Shown here one piece after another: positions 1-11,035 of a stretch of 64,000 nucleotides of DNA. The notes under the pieces were generated by a model. The model worked only from the letters and a program-made list of their open reading frames with translations. It made no database searches and was not told where the DNA came from. Within the stretch, counting starts at the first letter, position 1. Each line of letters starts with the position of its first letter. The position numbers and the translations under genes were made by a program. The stretch comes from Isoetes taiwanensis (taxonomy: Eukaryota; Streptophyta; Lycopodiopsida; Isoetales; Isoetaceae): the NCBI GenBank assembly GCA_021234155.1, contig JAJEKV010000054.1:1118001-1182000 (forward strand), read 5' to 3'.

Positions 1-717
1 TATGGCATATAGTCTCAGGATAATCAATGCTTACATCTCAAGCTAAGCATCAAGCTCCCACATCTGCTCAGATTCTAAAAGGAGGGATATCTATGTAGTT
101 TTGAACCTTTTTAGTAAGAATTTATTACTAAACTGTGGGGTGAAATTGAACACAATTTCTTCGTAGCAATGACTTTTGTGTGGCTCCAATGGCACGCACT
201 TCAGCTTCTTGTGGATACAATTTCCTTGGACCGGATTAGCACATCTTCTTGCCTTCCTAAGACACTCATTCTATTGCATTTCTTAACACTCCTAAGATGG
301 TTGAGTAACTCAAAGAAGTTTCCCACCAGCAGAAGAGCCCATGTTCCTAAGACCACAGCCTCTGATACTAGTGAAACATATCGAAGGCTACCTATACGTG
401 TAGCAAATGCCTGACATGGCATTTCCTGTTGGAATATCTTGTTGCGACATAAACCTGCAACCCCAAATACACACAAAATAATGCAAGCAAAAAAGAGAAA
501 ATATGAACATACAACAACTTACTAAATATTCCCCAAAGGGCTTTCATATATCAGATTACATTCATGCAACCTTTATCTTACGTTAACAATAACGGTGAGT
601 CTTAAATCAAGGATTTGACTAGTTTAGCTCGTGGTTTGAACATCTCGTGGGCTTCCTTGATGCTCATATGTTAATCTTATGTGGGGCAAACTATGGGAAT
701 ATTAAGCAACCAGTCAG

Positions 718-918
718 GTGAAAGACAGGATAAGGTATCCGGCCTCCTACCATGAAGCATTGGACCAGCTGATCAAGAAAGAGTTCGATCTTCTCGGGAT
801 CTCCGGCAAGGTTGCTTTCAAGCTTGGCAAAAAACTGTGTGACGTCAAGTGTCTCATAGCTCTGCTAAAGCGAGGCATAGCTGTGGAGGAGAAAGTAGGC
901 GCTAAGGTAAGGAGCTAG
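718..918 (+). CDS. Unassigned open frame, possible exon fragment
   Basis: A 66-residue open frame with a natural-looking composition, rich in Lys, Leu and Ile. The central part reads like an alpha-helical segment (YHEALDQLIKKEFDLLG, then KLGKKLCDVKCLIALLKRG). I do not recognise a family. No TATA box, confident splice pair or partner exon could be tied to it. It could be an exon of a host gene entering from the left, a decayed gene piece, or a chance frame. Confidence 0.2.
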   Translation: MKDRIRYPASYHEALDQLIKKEFDLLGISGKVAFKLGKKLCDVKCLIALLKRGIAVEEKVGAKVRS

Positions 919-2247
919 GGCAGCGCGTGACTATGGAGGGGCGATCAATGGTCAACTCTGGCAACTTGTCAGCTCGACTATGGCAGATGCAAGTTCGAAG
1001 TCCAGTGGCAATGGCGGCTTGAGGAGGCGGGCACAAAAAAGAAAGTGGGAAAAAAAGAAATGGCTCCAGAAATTTTGAATCCTTAAGTTTTTGAGAATGC
1101 ATAAATATTTTCTACGGCAGTTTTTATAGGATGCATATAATGCGGCCTTGAGGAGGTTTTTTTCCTTATAAATTGAATTCTAAACTCATTTTTTCCCTGT
1201 CAGCGCCACCTCTAACGAAATGTTAAAAACTTTCATTTGGAGTATCTTCTGATGGGGTTTTTAGGGGGCTTTATCTAATTCAAGTGCCCTCTATGTAATG
1301 GCACGAGAATCGCCTTTATCCAAGCTTCTTATGAAAAGTTATGGCCTCCGAGAACAAGGGACCTCGTTCTGCCAAAAACTCAACAGGGTCTGACTTTTAC
1401 ACCCTACATCACCTTCTAATTTACTTAGCATACTACCTATGGATTTAGGTATAATTTTCTACGTTAGAGATCCCCTACCAACTAATAGATCTAACAAGTT
1501 AGAACATGGTCAGGACTATGATCTGATCTACCAAGGTCATGGCTTTGATACCATTGTGATGCTCCCAGATCTTATACGATGCTCCCATCATATAAATACG
1601 AGAAATTTCCCTCCCATGGCAACTCATTCACCACAAAAGGCCCTCTATCTGACTCGGACCACTTGTGATGGGCAAGTGTTCGAATGAAGGGCACGGAGGT
1701 GTCATTTATCCCACGCCTTCTATGGGGGATCCTATATAGCAGAAGCGTACATACATGTTAGCACCTCGCAACAATATACATAAATATGTAGCATAATAAC
1801 AGGGGGTTTTCTTTGTGTTTTTGTACGCTTTTCACAAAGGTTTTCCTAAGATTTCATGGCGTATTCGAATGGATGTACTAATGCGTACATCTAGAGTGCA
1901 CCATTTCTTAGTCGTCGATTTAGTTTTTTTTTTTTCAATGGTCCAACATCCAAGGGCTCACAACAAAAGCCCTGTTTTTATTTTAGGGGCTGAACATGCA
2001 AGCCTCGTTGATAGCATTTTAGGGCATTTTGTGGCTTCTTTCTGAAAATTGGTGCATTTAGGGCTAGGCCTTCTGGAGCCGAGGTTGATTGCGATGCCTC
2101 AGATTTCTTGGAAGCCTGCAAAAGGGAAAAACTGCGGGAAATAATCCCAAATTTTATGCTCTCTTGCTCCAGCGATTATGGTTCTGCAGCATATCGTAGC
2201 AAGAGGCAGCTAATGCTCCGTGTATTTGTTTAAGATCAAAGGAACAG

Positions 2248-2706
2248 ATGGCAGAACAAGCGGGTTGCATAAGGAATGAGGGGTTCACGGAAAGAATCAG
2301 TTCAGAAATTTCGTCAATCAGCTTTCAAGTCGAGCAATTCCACCATAGAATCTCTGACATGGGCACTCTAACATCAACTAACGAGGGCAAGCCACACCAA
2401 GAGGGGTTCGATGAGTCTGCTTTTGCCAGTATTGTGGACCACTTTCATTCCGTCGTCAAGTGCTCCCCACAAGCTGAAACTTGTACAGAGCTTTTAAAAA
2501 TACTAGATAAACTAGAAGACAGGATCTCCCTCCTTTTTCCTTCTTATGCTGATTCGGCAGTACAGATGGCAAGCAGACGGCAGAAGCAGAGCTTTTTTGA
2601 GCTTTTTTTGCAGATGGATGAGGACGGAATGAAGCATGCAGAAGAATGGCATCCTTCCTTTTTTGTTTTTTACAGAGCAGGGGGCAGGGCCAGTTCCAAT
2701 CTGTAA
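2248..2706 (+). CDS. Unassigned 152-residue open frame
   Basis: The longest frame in the first 5 kb, opening with MAEQAGCIRNEG. The composition is protein-like and mainly soluble and helical. It has a Cys-containing middle (VVKCSPQAETCTELLKILD) and no membrane segment or signal peptide. The last 20 or so residues become Phe- and Gly-rich and probably run past the true end. I do not recognise a family. It could be an exon of a host gene or a captured fragment. Confidence 0.3.
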   Translation: MAEQAGCIRNEGFTERISSEISSISFQVEQFHHRISDMGTLTSTNEGKPHQEGFDESAFASIVDHFHSVVKCSPQAETCTELLKILDKLEDRISLLFPSYADSAVQMASRRQKQSFFELFLQMDEDGMKHAEEWHPSFFVFYRAGGRASSNL

Positions 2707-2992
2707 CAGTAAAACAACATGGCGGGGCACAAGATTGGCATATATTTTATAGCAATGGAGGGCTGGCTTCTTGCTGGCTCTTTCGAAATATTCAAGAAGC
2801 ATTATCTGCAACATCTTCAGACATTCTTTCTGTAGCAAACGGGCAATGAACAGAGGAGGTGGCAAAAAATAGATGGTGATTGATTCCTCTATAGATCCGA
2901 TAGCAGGGTATGGCTGAAGAAACAACTGAATGTTTTTCTGTGCTCCATCCTTTTTTCTGTACATTCAGCAGCAGGAAAAAGAAATAATCATG

Positions 2993-3570
2993 GCATGTTC
3001 AAGTATAGCATGTTCAAGTACAGATGTTCGTCTGCCATGTTCTTGACTGCAATGGCTGCCAATCCATTGAGCGTTAACCTTGCTGTAGTAGCAATACGCC
3101 AGACAATATCTTGGACAGATTGGGCTATACACCAGACAATATCTTGGACAGATTGGGCTGTTGCTGCCTTTGTTCCAGGTTTTATTTCCCTCTTGGTGAT
3201 ACCTCGGCTATTGTATATTGTCTATCCTCATTCAGTGAATATGTAAAAGCAGTCCAGATGCTTCAAACTTAGCAAGGGAAAAGCCGGATCCAGATCCAGA
3301 GTGCTCGCCTTGCCCTGGGGATGGCACAGAAAGGAATATGGAGGCATGGCTTATGCTCACTTGTTTTCAGACATCCGTTATTTCCTCTGCCATGTTCTTG
3401 ACTATGCCATTCTATTCTGTGGCGAAGCTAATGTTTACTTGCTGGCTTGTATTGCCTCAATTTCGAGGCGCAGCTTATGTATATGAAGTATATGTCAGAA
3501 ACTATCTCCTGTGCAAGCCACGGCGCGACTCAGATCCTCACAGTTCTCCTGAGCATTCTCCTGAGCATTT
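2993..3570 (+). repeat. Cluster of short tandem duplications
   Basis: Three head-to-tail duplications lie within 600 bases. A 15-16-base unit (gcatgttcaagta) is doubled at about 2993-3023. A 33-base unit (ccagacaatatcttggaca and following bases) starts at 3099 and again at 3132. A 12-base unit (ctcctgagcatt) is doubled near 3546-3570. The 33-base unit is a multiple of three and keeps its frame open. They look like independent slippage events. Confidence 0.7.
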
Positions 3571-4118
3571 GTTAAGGGCTGTAAGCCCAGAAGCTAGGTC
3601 TGCTATAGTGCAGTATATATCAGACAATAGTTCTCACTCCTTTACTAAAACAATTGGGGCAAGTTGTTTTTCAAGTGCCAATTCTTGTTGACTTTCATGT
3701 GTGACAGGGTTTATACTTGTTGCAGGCATCAAAGTGGATGTACAAAATGAAGTCAAGGAGATCCCATTAAGGACATGTCTATTGGTGGCATTTTGTGTAT
3801 CATATTTAGAACAGGTCTGGTAAAGGGGTTGCTGTAAAAGGTTTGCAAGTTGCAACTTGGATTTAAAACTCCATTTGAGCTATTTGGTAATTGAGCTCAA
3901 ACATTAGCGAAGAGGATGTTGTCACCAATAAAAACCCCATATTTGCATCATTTTGCTCAATTTGTTTTTTTTATTCCAAGTGTGAAGTCACGTTGCTTGT
4001 TTTTAGCCCCGAAGGGGCAAATTTTTTTTTTAACCTATAACAAAAACCATTACATTACACGCCTTTATATTAAATCCCCCTTCAAACCCCCTTTGGTTTG
4101 GGTGCATATTCACACGGG

Positions 4119-5435
4119 GGGTGACTCCGGGCAGCGAGAGCTGTTGGATAGGCATATTCACCCCTTATTCCTTAATCTACACCGTACACAAAGTTCCTCA
4201 TTTGTGGGGTATAGATGTTCAGAATTTGCTATACTGTATAGCAAGATTCGTAAAATACTATAAGATTTGAAATAATATACTATATGATGTTGATTTTGTA
4301 CATGCAAAACATAATTATAATAATATGCCACCACGAAGAATGGCCTATCCATCAATAAGATGACCTCACCTAGTATCACTATACATAACAAATGCATCGA
4401 AAATGAAGGTTCTAACCCGTGCTCAGACTCAAGGGGATCAACTGACAGTCAGGCCTCTAGATAATAAGAGGGGAATCATAACATTTTGGCTAGCATAGAA
4501 CAATGGCTAGGGTAATCCACTCCATTCGTCCCTCCTGTACACACTTTGCAGATAGGCTGGAACATGCTATGGCATGGCTATAGCCTTACAGAGACGTAAT
4601 CCCGTGGAATCACCCTATGAGCTGGGGTTGCATCTTCCGGATCCGATGAGGCAGGAAAGGGGTGAACCCCCTTCCAGAGCACGATGGTTCCATGGTTGGT
4701 TAGAGGATCATGGCACCACTGGCATCCACACATCCGCATCAGACTTACCCCCAACAAAAAAAAAAAAAAACCATAGGCCGACCCTAGCCACGGTCTATCG
4801 GGTCCAAGACATCCCTATAGGTACGTATCCTGCGACCCAAGGGGTGTCAGACCCATATCCGGCCCACACACAGTAAGCCTAGCACACTATAGGAGCCTCG
4901 TAGCCACGCTAAGCAAGATTCCACCTCCACGTTACTACCATGTCCGTAGTCTGGTGCTCAACCACAGCATACCATCCCCAGCCAGGAGGGCTCTTGTGCA
5001 CATGTGCCTTCAACGGGATTTAAGTGGTTCTAACTAGGAGCATCTCTACTGCTATATGGTGTTTAGGTCTCTACCCCCCTTAATTCCCACGACATAGGAG
5101 GAACAGAAAAAGAACAACCATCATCACACATCCATCCATAACCTCAATTAGAGCATGAAATAGAGATCAATCATACAACTACACATACAAGGGTTAGCTA
5201 GAAGCTCAACCTATCTAAGTACTAACCTGTGCCTTGACTAGAGCCATTATCTCTTAAGGTTTCCATGTAGCTGGTCTGAGTAGATATGCTCAAGTAGCTC
5301 CTCCTTCACCAAAGTCTCCCAAATCAATTTTGGGTAGAATTAGGGTTGGAGGCCCACTTAGTTGCCTCTTAGATGGGCAAGTAGTCACCCCAATCGAGGT
5401 GGTCCAGGTGGCCTCACCTTATTGGCCTAATTATA
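4119..5435 (-). mobile_element. Old LTR related to the chromovirus LTR, reverse orientation (part 1)
   Basis: The reverse complement of this stretch follows the chromovirus LTR block by block. Matching landmarks are the TAGAGACCTA block near 5070, the TGATGCAACC/CTGCCTCATCGGA block near 4630-4670, and the block ending CCTAGCCATTGTTCTATGC near 4500-4530. Divergence is high, so this is an older copy or a related family. The young element entered it at 5435/5436. The outer end near 4119 is approximate, set by a CCCGGAGTCACC-like end. No coding sequence remains and it looks like a solo LTR. Confidence 0.65.
5431..5435. repeat. Left target-site duplication TTATA of the chromovirus
   Basis: The five bases TTATA lie directly before the TGTGACGG start of the left LTR. 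They recur as TTATA at 18573-18577, directly after the CACA end of the right LTR. A 5-base duplication is the normal Ty3/gypsy integrase footprint and fixes the element ends. Confidence 0.93.
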
Positions 5436-7071
5436 TGTGACGGTCCAGGGGAATATACGCCATAAATACGTATATTCCTGGATCCGTCACCATACAAGTC
5501 TATCTTCATAGCCTTGTATACCATAGATTGTGGCACTAGGGGGCATGGCTAAGATATTCTCATAACTTAGCCAACCATAGGTTAAGCCATTATCCACGTG
5601 GCCTTAACCTATTGGGGCACCGCCACACAGGACTCACCCGATTGGTGCCACGTGGCATCCTAGGTGGACCTAACTCATATAGGCATAAACCCTAACCCTA
5701 GACCTCTTTCCAGCCCTAGCACCCAGAGACTCACCTACTCGTTCGAAACCCCGTTTCGAACATCGTTTGTTGTGGCATAGACTGGTGCAGCAGCCCCAGC
5801 AGGGTAGACTCGTTCTTGGAGTAGGAGCGGCATCGCGTGAGTCGGAGACCATGGAGGCACATGGATCTGGAGGGAGAGCTTCAGGAGCAGGTATGTAGGA
5901 TAGTAGTTGTGATAGTTCATCTGGAAATTAGCATTCCAGATATGCTAGTATTTTGTATCTAGAGTAGAGCCATCCTAGAACCCATATTCAACATCTTGAA
6001 CCCTAATCAAGGAACCCTAACTATTAGTTAGATTTGTATGATTAGGTTAAGATGTTCTTCTTATGATTATTCTCATGATGTGATGAGTATGGATGTTGGT
6101 TGATCTTGTTTGCTCCTCTTGTATTGGGAAGGGGGGTAGAGACCTAGAGCCATATGTAGTATGCTCCTAGAGTAGACCCCTTAGTTCCTATTAGTTGCGG
6201 CTTTGTGCATAGGAGCCCACCCGCTATTGAGGCTATGATATGACTCAGCACCATATAACGGGGCTAGAGGGAAAGCGAGGGAGGATCCCCGCCGAGTGGG
6301 GGCTTCGGGGATCCCATAGTGGGCTAGGCTTATGGTCGGTCACTTCGGTGGGTTTAGCATGGGTCCCACACCTCCCGGGCAATGGTGTCGCCGCCTCTCG
6401 AGAGCTGCAAGTGTTGGCTTGGCTCTCGCTTTGGGGGTTAAGTCGGCACGGATCGCGGTGTCGCCCACGATTCTCTAGCCGCCCACGGAACCTCTAGACC
6501 CCCGGGAAGGGAGATGCAACCCTTCCTGCCTCATCGGACCAGGGAGATGCAACCTGGAGTAGTCCCGATGGGTGATGCCATGGGATTGCGTGATCCCAAG
6601 GCTAGAGTCATGCCGAGCTTGACTTAGCCCATCCTCAAAAAGTATGCACGTGGAGGGGCGGATGGAGTGGTCAACCCTAGCCATTGTTCTATGCCAGCCC
6701 CCGCCATTGCCATGACTCGGTCTACTCTATCTTGAGGCCTAGCCTGGCCACCATCCTCCCACGAAGTCCGAGCCGGGGTAGGAGCTCTCATGTTTTATGG
6801 TTCGTGATTATCATCTTTGCCTTGGTTTATGAGTGATGCACTACCCTTCGAGGTAGTATTTGTATATGTTGATGCTAGTTCGACGTGTTACCGCCTCGGC
6901 CGTTATAGGAGCCCATAGGGAAGGGCGCCGCAAAGACACCTTCAGTTCCCTTCCCGCACTAAGAGTCACCTCAGAGTGCGGGGTAGACGAAGGGCCCATG
7001 CGGTTGCTGAGCCGGATGGGGGATTTCCCGAAAGTGTGTACGGCGGCCAGACGCTTAGCGGGAGCGCCACA
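5436..7071 (+). repeat. Left (5') LTR of the chromovirus
   Basis: 1636 bases, opening TGTGACGGTCCAGG and ending GCGCCACA. It pairs with 16924-18572. The copies are identical over about 5436-5775 and about 5890-6200, but differ by many one- to few-base indels in the CG-rich parts (5776-5890 and 6200-7071). An inverted palindrome-like stretch (ATATACG..CGTATAT) lies near 5452-5478. Confidence 0.95.
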
Positions 7072-7072
7072 A

Positions 7073-7084
7073 TGGTATCAGAGC
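7073..7084 (+). other. Primer-binding site, initiator tRNA-Met
   Basis: TGGTATCAGAGC lies one base after the left LTR. This is the standard plant primer site complementary to the 3' end of initiator tRNA-Met. It shows the direction of transcription and marks where the internal region begins. Confidence 0.95.
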
Positions 7085-7638
7085 GATGTTCTTGGTTGAC
7101 CAAGAACTAGCACTCCACCATAACCATGAAGTAGTCTAACAGGCCTATAGGGTGTGAAATAAACATTTCCACCATTGAACACAAAACTAAGAAAAATTTT
7201 TCTCCTAGGTAGTGGGTCAGGACTTAGGTTAAGTGTTAGACGAAGATTCGAGTGAGTCAAACGAACCTTCTAGTAAATTTGGAGTGAAAATTATGCATCT
7301 GCATCAAATTTCACCTAAAATGGGTCGAAGAATCATGCCAATCGGAGACCCAGGTGAAAAATGGCGCAAATTCATAAATTGCACTTCGAACCATTAGGAA
7401 AATTCGAAAAATTTAAGATAATATCAATTAATATAGGTTAATATATACATCAATAGTTAAATAATTATTAAATATCTTGTAATTAATAAGGGGGGCTAAT
7501 AAATAGGGGTAATTATGGTAGGAGAATATTCCTGTGGACCCTCCTTTTAAATATCTCGACACCTCATTTTCTCTCTCAACCCTTCACCTCCAACTCTCTC
7601 TTGCTCACCTTTCACACCCATTTTCTGATCCATAAGAT
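7085..7638 (+). promoter_or_regulatory. Leader with a TATA-like box ahead of the H3-like frame
   Basis: No coding signal is visible. The last 100 bases look like a plant pol II promoter and leader: TTTTAAATAT at about 7545-7554, then a CT-rich stretch (7558-7620) running to the ATG at 7639. The frame may therefore have its own promoter, but it could equally be read from the LTR transcript. The promoter is inferred from composition only. Confidence 0.4.
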
Positions 7639-8784
7639 ATGGCTCGCACCAAACAAACCTACAGAAGTCTGACCAAGACCTACCCTCTCCATGGCGCAGC
7701 AAAGGGCTTACATGTGAAGAAGATCCCGAGCACCTCCCACCCAAGAAAGGGGAAGAGGAGCTTCCCCACCAAAGCAGCCAGAAGCAGCAAAGCCTCCTCC
7801 TTCCATGATGCCGAGGAGAGTCCCAAAGCAGCCAGCCTCCCGGCCTACAGGTACTCGAGGACCCATGAAGTCGCCGCCACTTTGGGGCCACAGACACCGA
7901 GGTGGAACAAGAGGTGGAGGAGCAGGTGCAAAGCCGAGGTGGAGGAAGCGGGCCCCTCAAAGGCCCCAAAAAGAAGGGAAAGGAAAAAGTAGCAGAGTGG
8001 CCGGGAGGAGAGGGGCCAGGGAAGAAAAGGGAGAGAGAGAGGGAGCTAAGGGAGCAAGAGCGACGGACGAAGAAGAGGAACGATGGGCCTCGCCGGACCA
8101 TCGTTATTGACGAGCCTCAGCGAGAGGAAGAGGAGCAGGAGGGCGGGGATGACGAGGAGGAGGAGGGGCAGCAGGACCCCGACGCTAGGCCACCCCTACC
8201 CCAAGTGGCCTAACCACCTAAGGTGTTGAAGAAGCTGCAGAAGGTAGGGAGCGGGCATTCAAGGCCTCCAGCCAGACCGCGAGTTTAAGCGAAGATGGTG
8301 GCATACAAGGAGTACCTTCGTCGTTGGACGAGGTACAATGAGTGGTATTGCCGCCAGAGGTGCAATGCGTCGTGGTGGGCGGCAGGCCGAAGAAGAACCA
8401 GCCCAAGCCACCCCCACCGAGACCGAAAAACCCAAGAGGGTTCACCACGGGCCTAATAGCACATACCGGGTGTTTAGGGAGATTCGCACTTTCGTGATGT
8501 GCACGAATCTCCCGATAAGGAAGGCGCCTTCGAAAGCGCCTCCTTAGAGAGGTGTTGCGCCAGCCCCCGACCGATTATAGGGTTACCCCTCTAATGACCC
8601 GGCCCCGCAAGAGGTCGCCGGGCGTAGCTGGTGCAGCTCTTCGAGGAGGGAAACCTTCGCGCTATCCATGCTAAGCGGGTAACCCTCATGCCGGAAGGAC
8701 ATCCACTTAGCACGGAGAATCACAGGAGAGGCCCTAGGCCTCAAATTTTGTAAATTTTGTAGAAGAATTAAAATTTTCATGTAA
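7639..8784 (+). CDS. Histone H3-like protein encoded in the retrotransposon
   Basis: The frame opens with MARTKQT, identical to the first seven residues of histone H3, then YRS where H3 has ARK. About 45 residues in comes PTKAARSSKAS, matching the H3 block around K23-K27. A basic then acidic linker follows (7805-8213, with GGDDEEEEGQQ). H3 core similarity resumes at about 8430: FREIR and IRKAP match the alpha-N region. The next match is LREVLRQ with TDYR in alpha-1/loop (8545-8580). The clearest is LVQLFEEGNLRAIHAKRVT at 8628-8684, against LVGLFEDTNLCAIHAKRVT in H3. A one-base shift at about 8694 leads into a frame matching the H3 C-terminus and ending at 8784. Expected length is about 365 residues against 136 for H3. 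At least three frame changes occur (about 7985, 8215-8340 and 8540-8630). Nuclear, DNA- or chromatin-binding action is inferred, not shown. Confidence 0.85.
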
Positions 8785-8957
8785 CTATGTTTCTCATTAA
8801 TATAAAAGTTATTTTCCCTCTGTAAATTAGAAAAATGTTCTATGCTTGAAATGTAGGAAATAGAACCCAATTGTGGTAGAATTCTTCATAGCATGTCTAG
8901 AAACACCCTAGAAATCATGACTACAACAAAACTTTGGCAAAAAAAATCATCAAAAAT
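8785..8957 (+). other. AT-rich stretch after the H3-like frame
   Basis: An AT-rich stretch including ATTAATATAAAAG near 8798, a plausible plant polyadenylation region. No coding signal is seen. It would suit a separate transcript ending here, which is an inference. Confidence 0.3.
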
Positions 8958-9300
8958 GCAAAAAATTGGGCCAGTCGGGTGAGACCGCCAATGGCCTCTC
9001 AAGGTCCCCGACGCTGGCGCTGCTACATGATTCACCCGCCTACCCCCAAAAACATGCTTTTTGGTGTCAGTTTTGCTCAAAATAAGTTGCTAGTTAGGTT
9101 AGAATCGGCCCATTTAGCCATGTTAGCATCTTCAAATTCCCTAAATTGACCAAAAATTGGCCCAAAACAGGCCAACCAAGTGAGACCGCGCCAAACGCGT
9201 CTGCGTCCGCGACGCGGAGGCCATCCGCGTGGATTCACCTGGGTCAGCCTATCTTTGGCCCAAATTAGCCAAATTTGATCCAACAAATTGCCATGTAGTG
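8957..9300 (+). repeat. Two degenerate tandem copies of about 190 bases
   Basis: A unit starting AAAAATTGGGCC at about 8958 and AAAAATTGGCCC at about 9152 occurs twice. Both copies carry GTGAGACCGC soon after, then a CG-rich GACGC block, then GATTCACC. The copies are well diverged. They sit directly upstream of the TATA-like box at 9422. Confidence 0.6.
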
Positions 9301-9421
9301 TTTCTTGCTTTGTTTTGCTTCAGTTTGCACTTCATGGTAGTTCATTTGGACACCCAGAGCCATAGAACCAAGGTCGTCTTAGGTAGGTACCTTTTTGCAC
9401 GAACCCCGAGGTCACCCATAG

Positions 9422-9433
9422 TCTATAAAAATA
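9422..9433 (+). promoter_or_regulatory. TATA-like box ahead of the second pre-gag frame
   Basis: CTATAAAAATAG is close to the plant TATA consensus and lies about 110 bases before the ATG at 9544, a normal spacing for a TATA-driven transcript. It lies inside the retrotransposon, so it would be an internal promoter. The assignment is by motif and spacing only. Confidence 0.5.
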
Positions 9434-9543
9434 GGTCTCATTTGCCATTTTTCATTCTACGTAATCGCCCCAAAATTTCTTAGGGCGATTTTCTGATCCT
9501 CCACTGATCTTTGCAAGCCATTTTCTACACCCTTTCCTGCTCA

Positions 9544-11035
9544 ATGGCGCCCAGCAACTTTGAGAGATGGTACAATGCTAGCCTTCTCTGTGTTTGATCA
9601 CTTGTTTGATCTTCACGCAACTTTGACTAGAACACCCTACTACACGGACATTATGTGCCAATATGACCAGCAGGTCCTGCCTTGGGAAGTTAGACTGCCT
9701 CCTAGGGGAGGGAATTGGGTTTCTCTTGAGACACTTACCCAAGCCTTAGGTCGAGAGTTGGCAGGATCCAAAGGCAAGAAGCAGCTATGGGATAGGACTA
9801 GGACCATGCCCGATTACATGACCTGCAGACATAATAGGCATAGGTACCTTTCAGCTCAGACAGCCCTTGCCCTCTTCATGCACTATAAGTCAATCAACAA
9901 AGTAGGGGAACCCTCTGTTCAGCCCTTAGACTTAGCGCCACTTGATACCCGTAGAGCCCAGGATCAAATCCTGAATATAGAATCCTCCGCCTACGAATAT
10001 TATGGCACGACGTCAGGAGCACCATCTCTACAGATCCATGAAGACTACGAGCAGCTAGGGGAGCAGAACCCAGAATGGGAGAGCAGGGAGGCAACAAGAA
10101 TGCGGAGGTATGCGTCGAGGCATGACGACGACGTGAGAACAGCTACCGACCCACCAAATCGGATCACAAAATCGCACCGATAGTCATCGACGGGAGGAGT
10201 ACATTTTGCAAATGACATCCTCAACTTGTCCCATCGTCAGAACAGGGGTCTTCGAATCGACGAGCTCTTGGGCATGATAGCACACGGGAAGAGCGCAGAC
10301 CTCATCGACTACTCATACCAGGAGATCCCAAGGGAGCTGGCGGAGAGACACTCTTATGCTGGGGAGACAATGTCGGATATAGCGACCTATCAGCCAGATA
10401 AGGGAGATCTATCGACAAAGAGAAAACCTATCATCTCGCAGGAGGAGTTCCAGCCAGATACTGAGCACACTCTACAAACCGGGAAGGGCCCAAGCTCAAG
10501 CGCACTCGGTTCGAGCCAGGAGCATGAGGGAAGGGTCCAAAGAAGATCAACTTGGACAATGCAACCAAAGATGTAGAGGGATCATGAAGACCGATGGCGC
10601 GGATGCCTACGGTGAAGCGTAAAAATGAGGAAGGGCACCGGATCGCGAGGCGTTAGGGAAGGGCACTGCGCTTCGCTACTATCTTCCAGCCCTCGGCCAA
10701 GGGCAAATGATAGTCTTCCACAAGGAGTTCAGCCCAAGGGGGAAGAACCGCGGCACTTCTCATAGCACTTTCGGCCGGGCAAAGACTCGAAGATATACGC
10801 CCATGCCGATCACATCATTCTTTTCAACAGGGCAGTCGCGCTCCATTGCCTCGATTTTGCGAGAGGGCACCTTAGGGATGCAACACTTTCAGTGGTAGCA
10901 AAGAATAAAGACACGAACTCCCTGAACCGAGATGGCCCGAGCACTTGAAGGAAGATCGACGAGGAACATCTTGCGCAAACTCCCAAAGGCCTCCGATTCG
11001 TGGATGTCAAGAAAACTTCTTCAAAGCTTTCGAGG
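9544..11035 (+). CDS. Unrecognised second frame before gag
   Basis: Starts at ATG 9544 (MAPSNFERW), shifts frame before 9590, then stays open to 10183. A further frame covers 10226-10576 and remnants reach about 11030. Protein-like parts include YTDIMCQYDQQVLPWEV, WVSLETLTQALGREL and RHRYLSAQTALALFMHY, followed by a hydrophilic, charged C-terminal half. I do not recognise a family, and it does not look like the gag core, which lies further on at 11880-12200. It could be an extended gag N-terminus or a second captured gene. Breaks may partly be sequence errors. Confidence 0.5.

Larger units (their letters stand above)
1..4118. other. Left flank without a recognised gene
   Basis: Apart from the frames at 718-918 and 2248-2706, I see no domain, RNA gene or element end here. 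The stretch is AT-rich with homopolymer runs, for example the T-run near 1925-1936. Several short tandem duplications lie between 2993 and 3570. Confidence 0.5.

Noticed and set aside
7805-8110. Arg-rich frames over the linker of the H3-like gene as separate proteins
   Set aside because: They are alternative frames of one low-complexity charged linker between two H3-similar parts.
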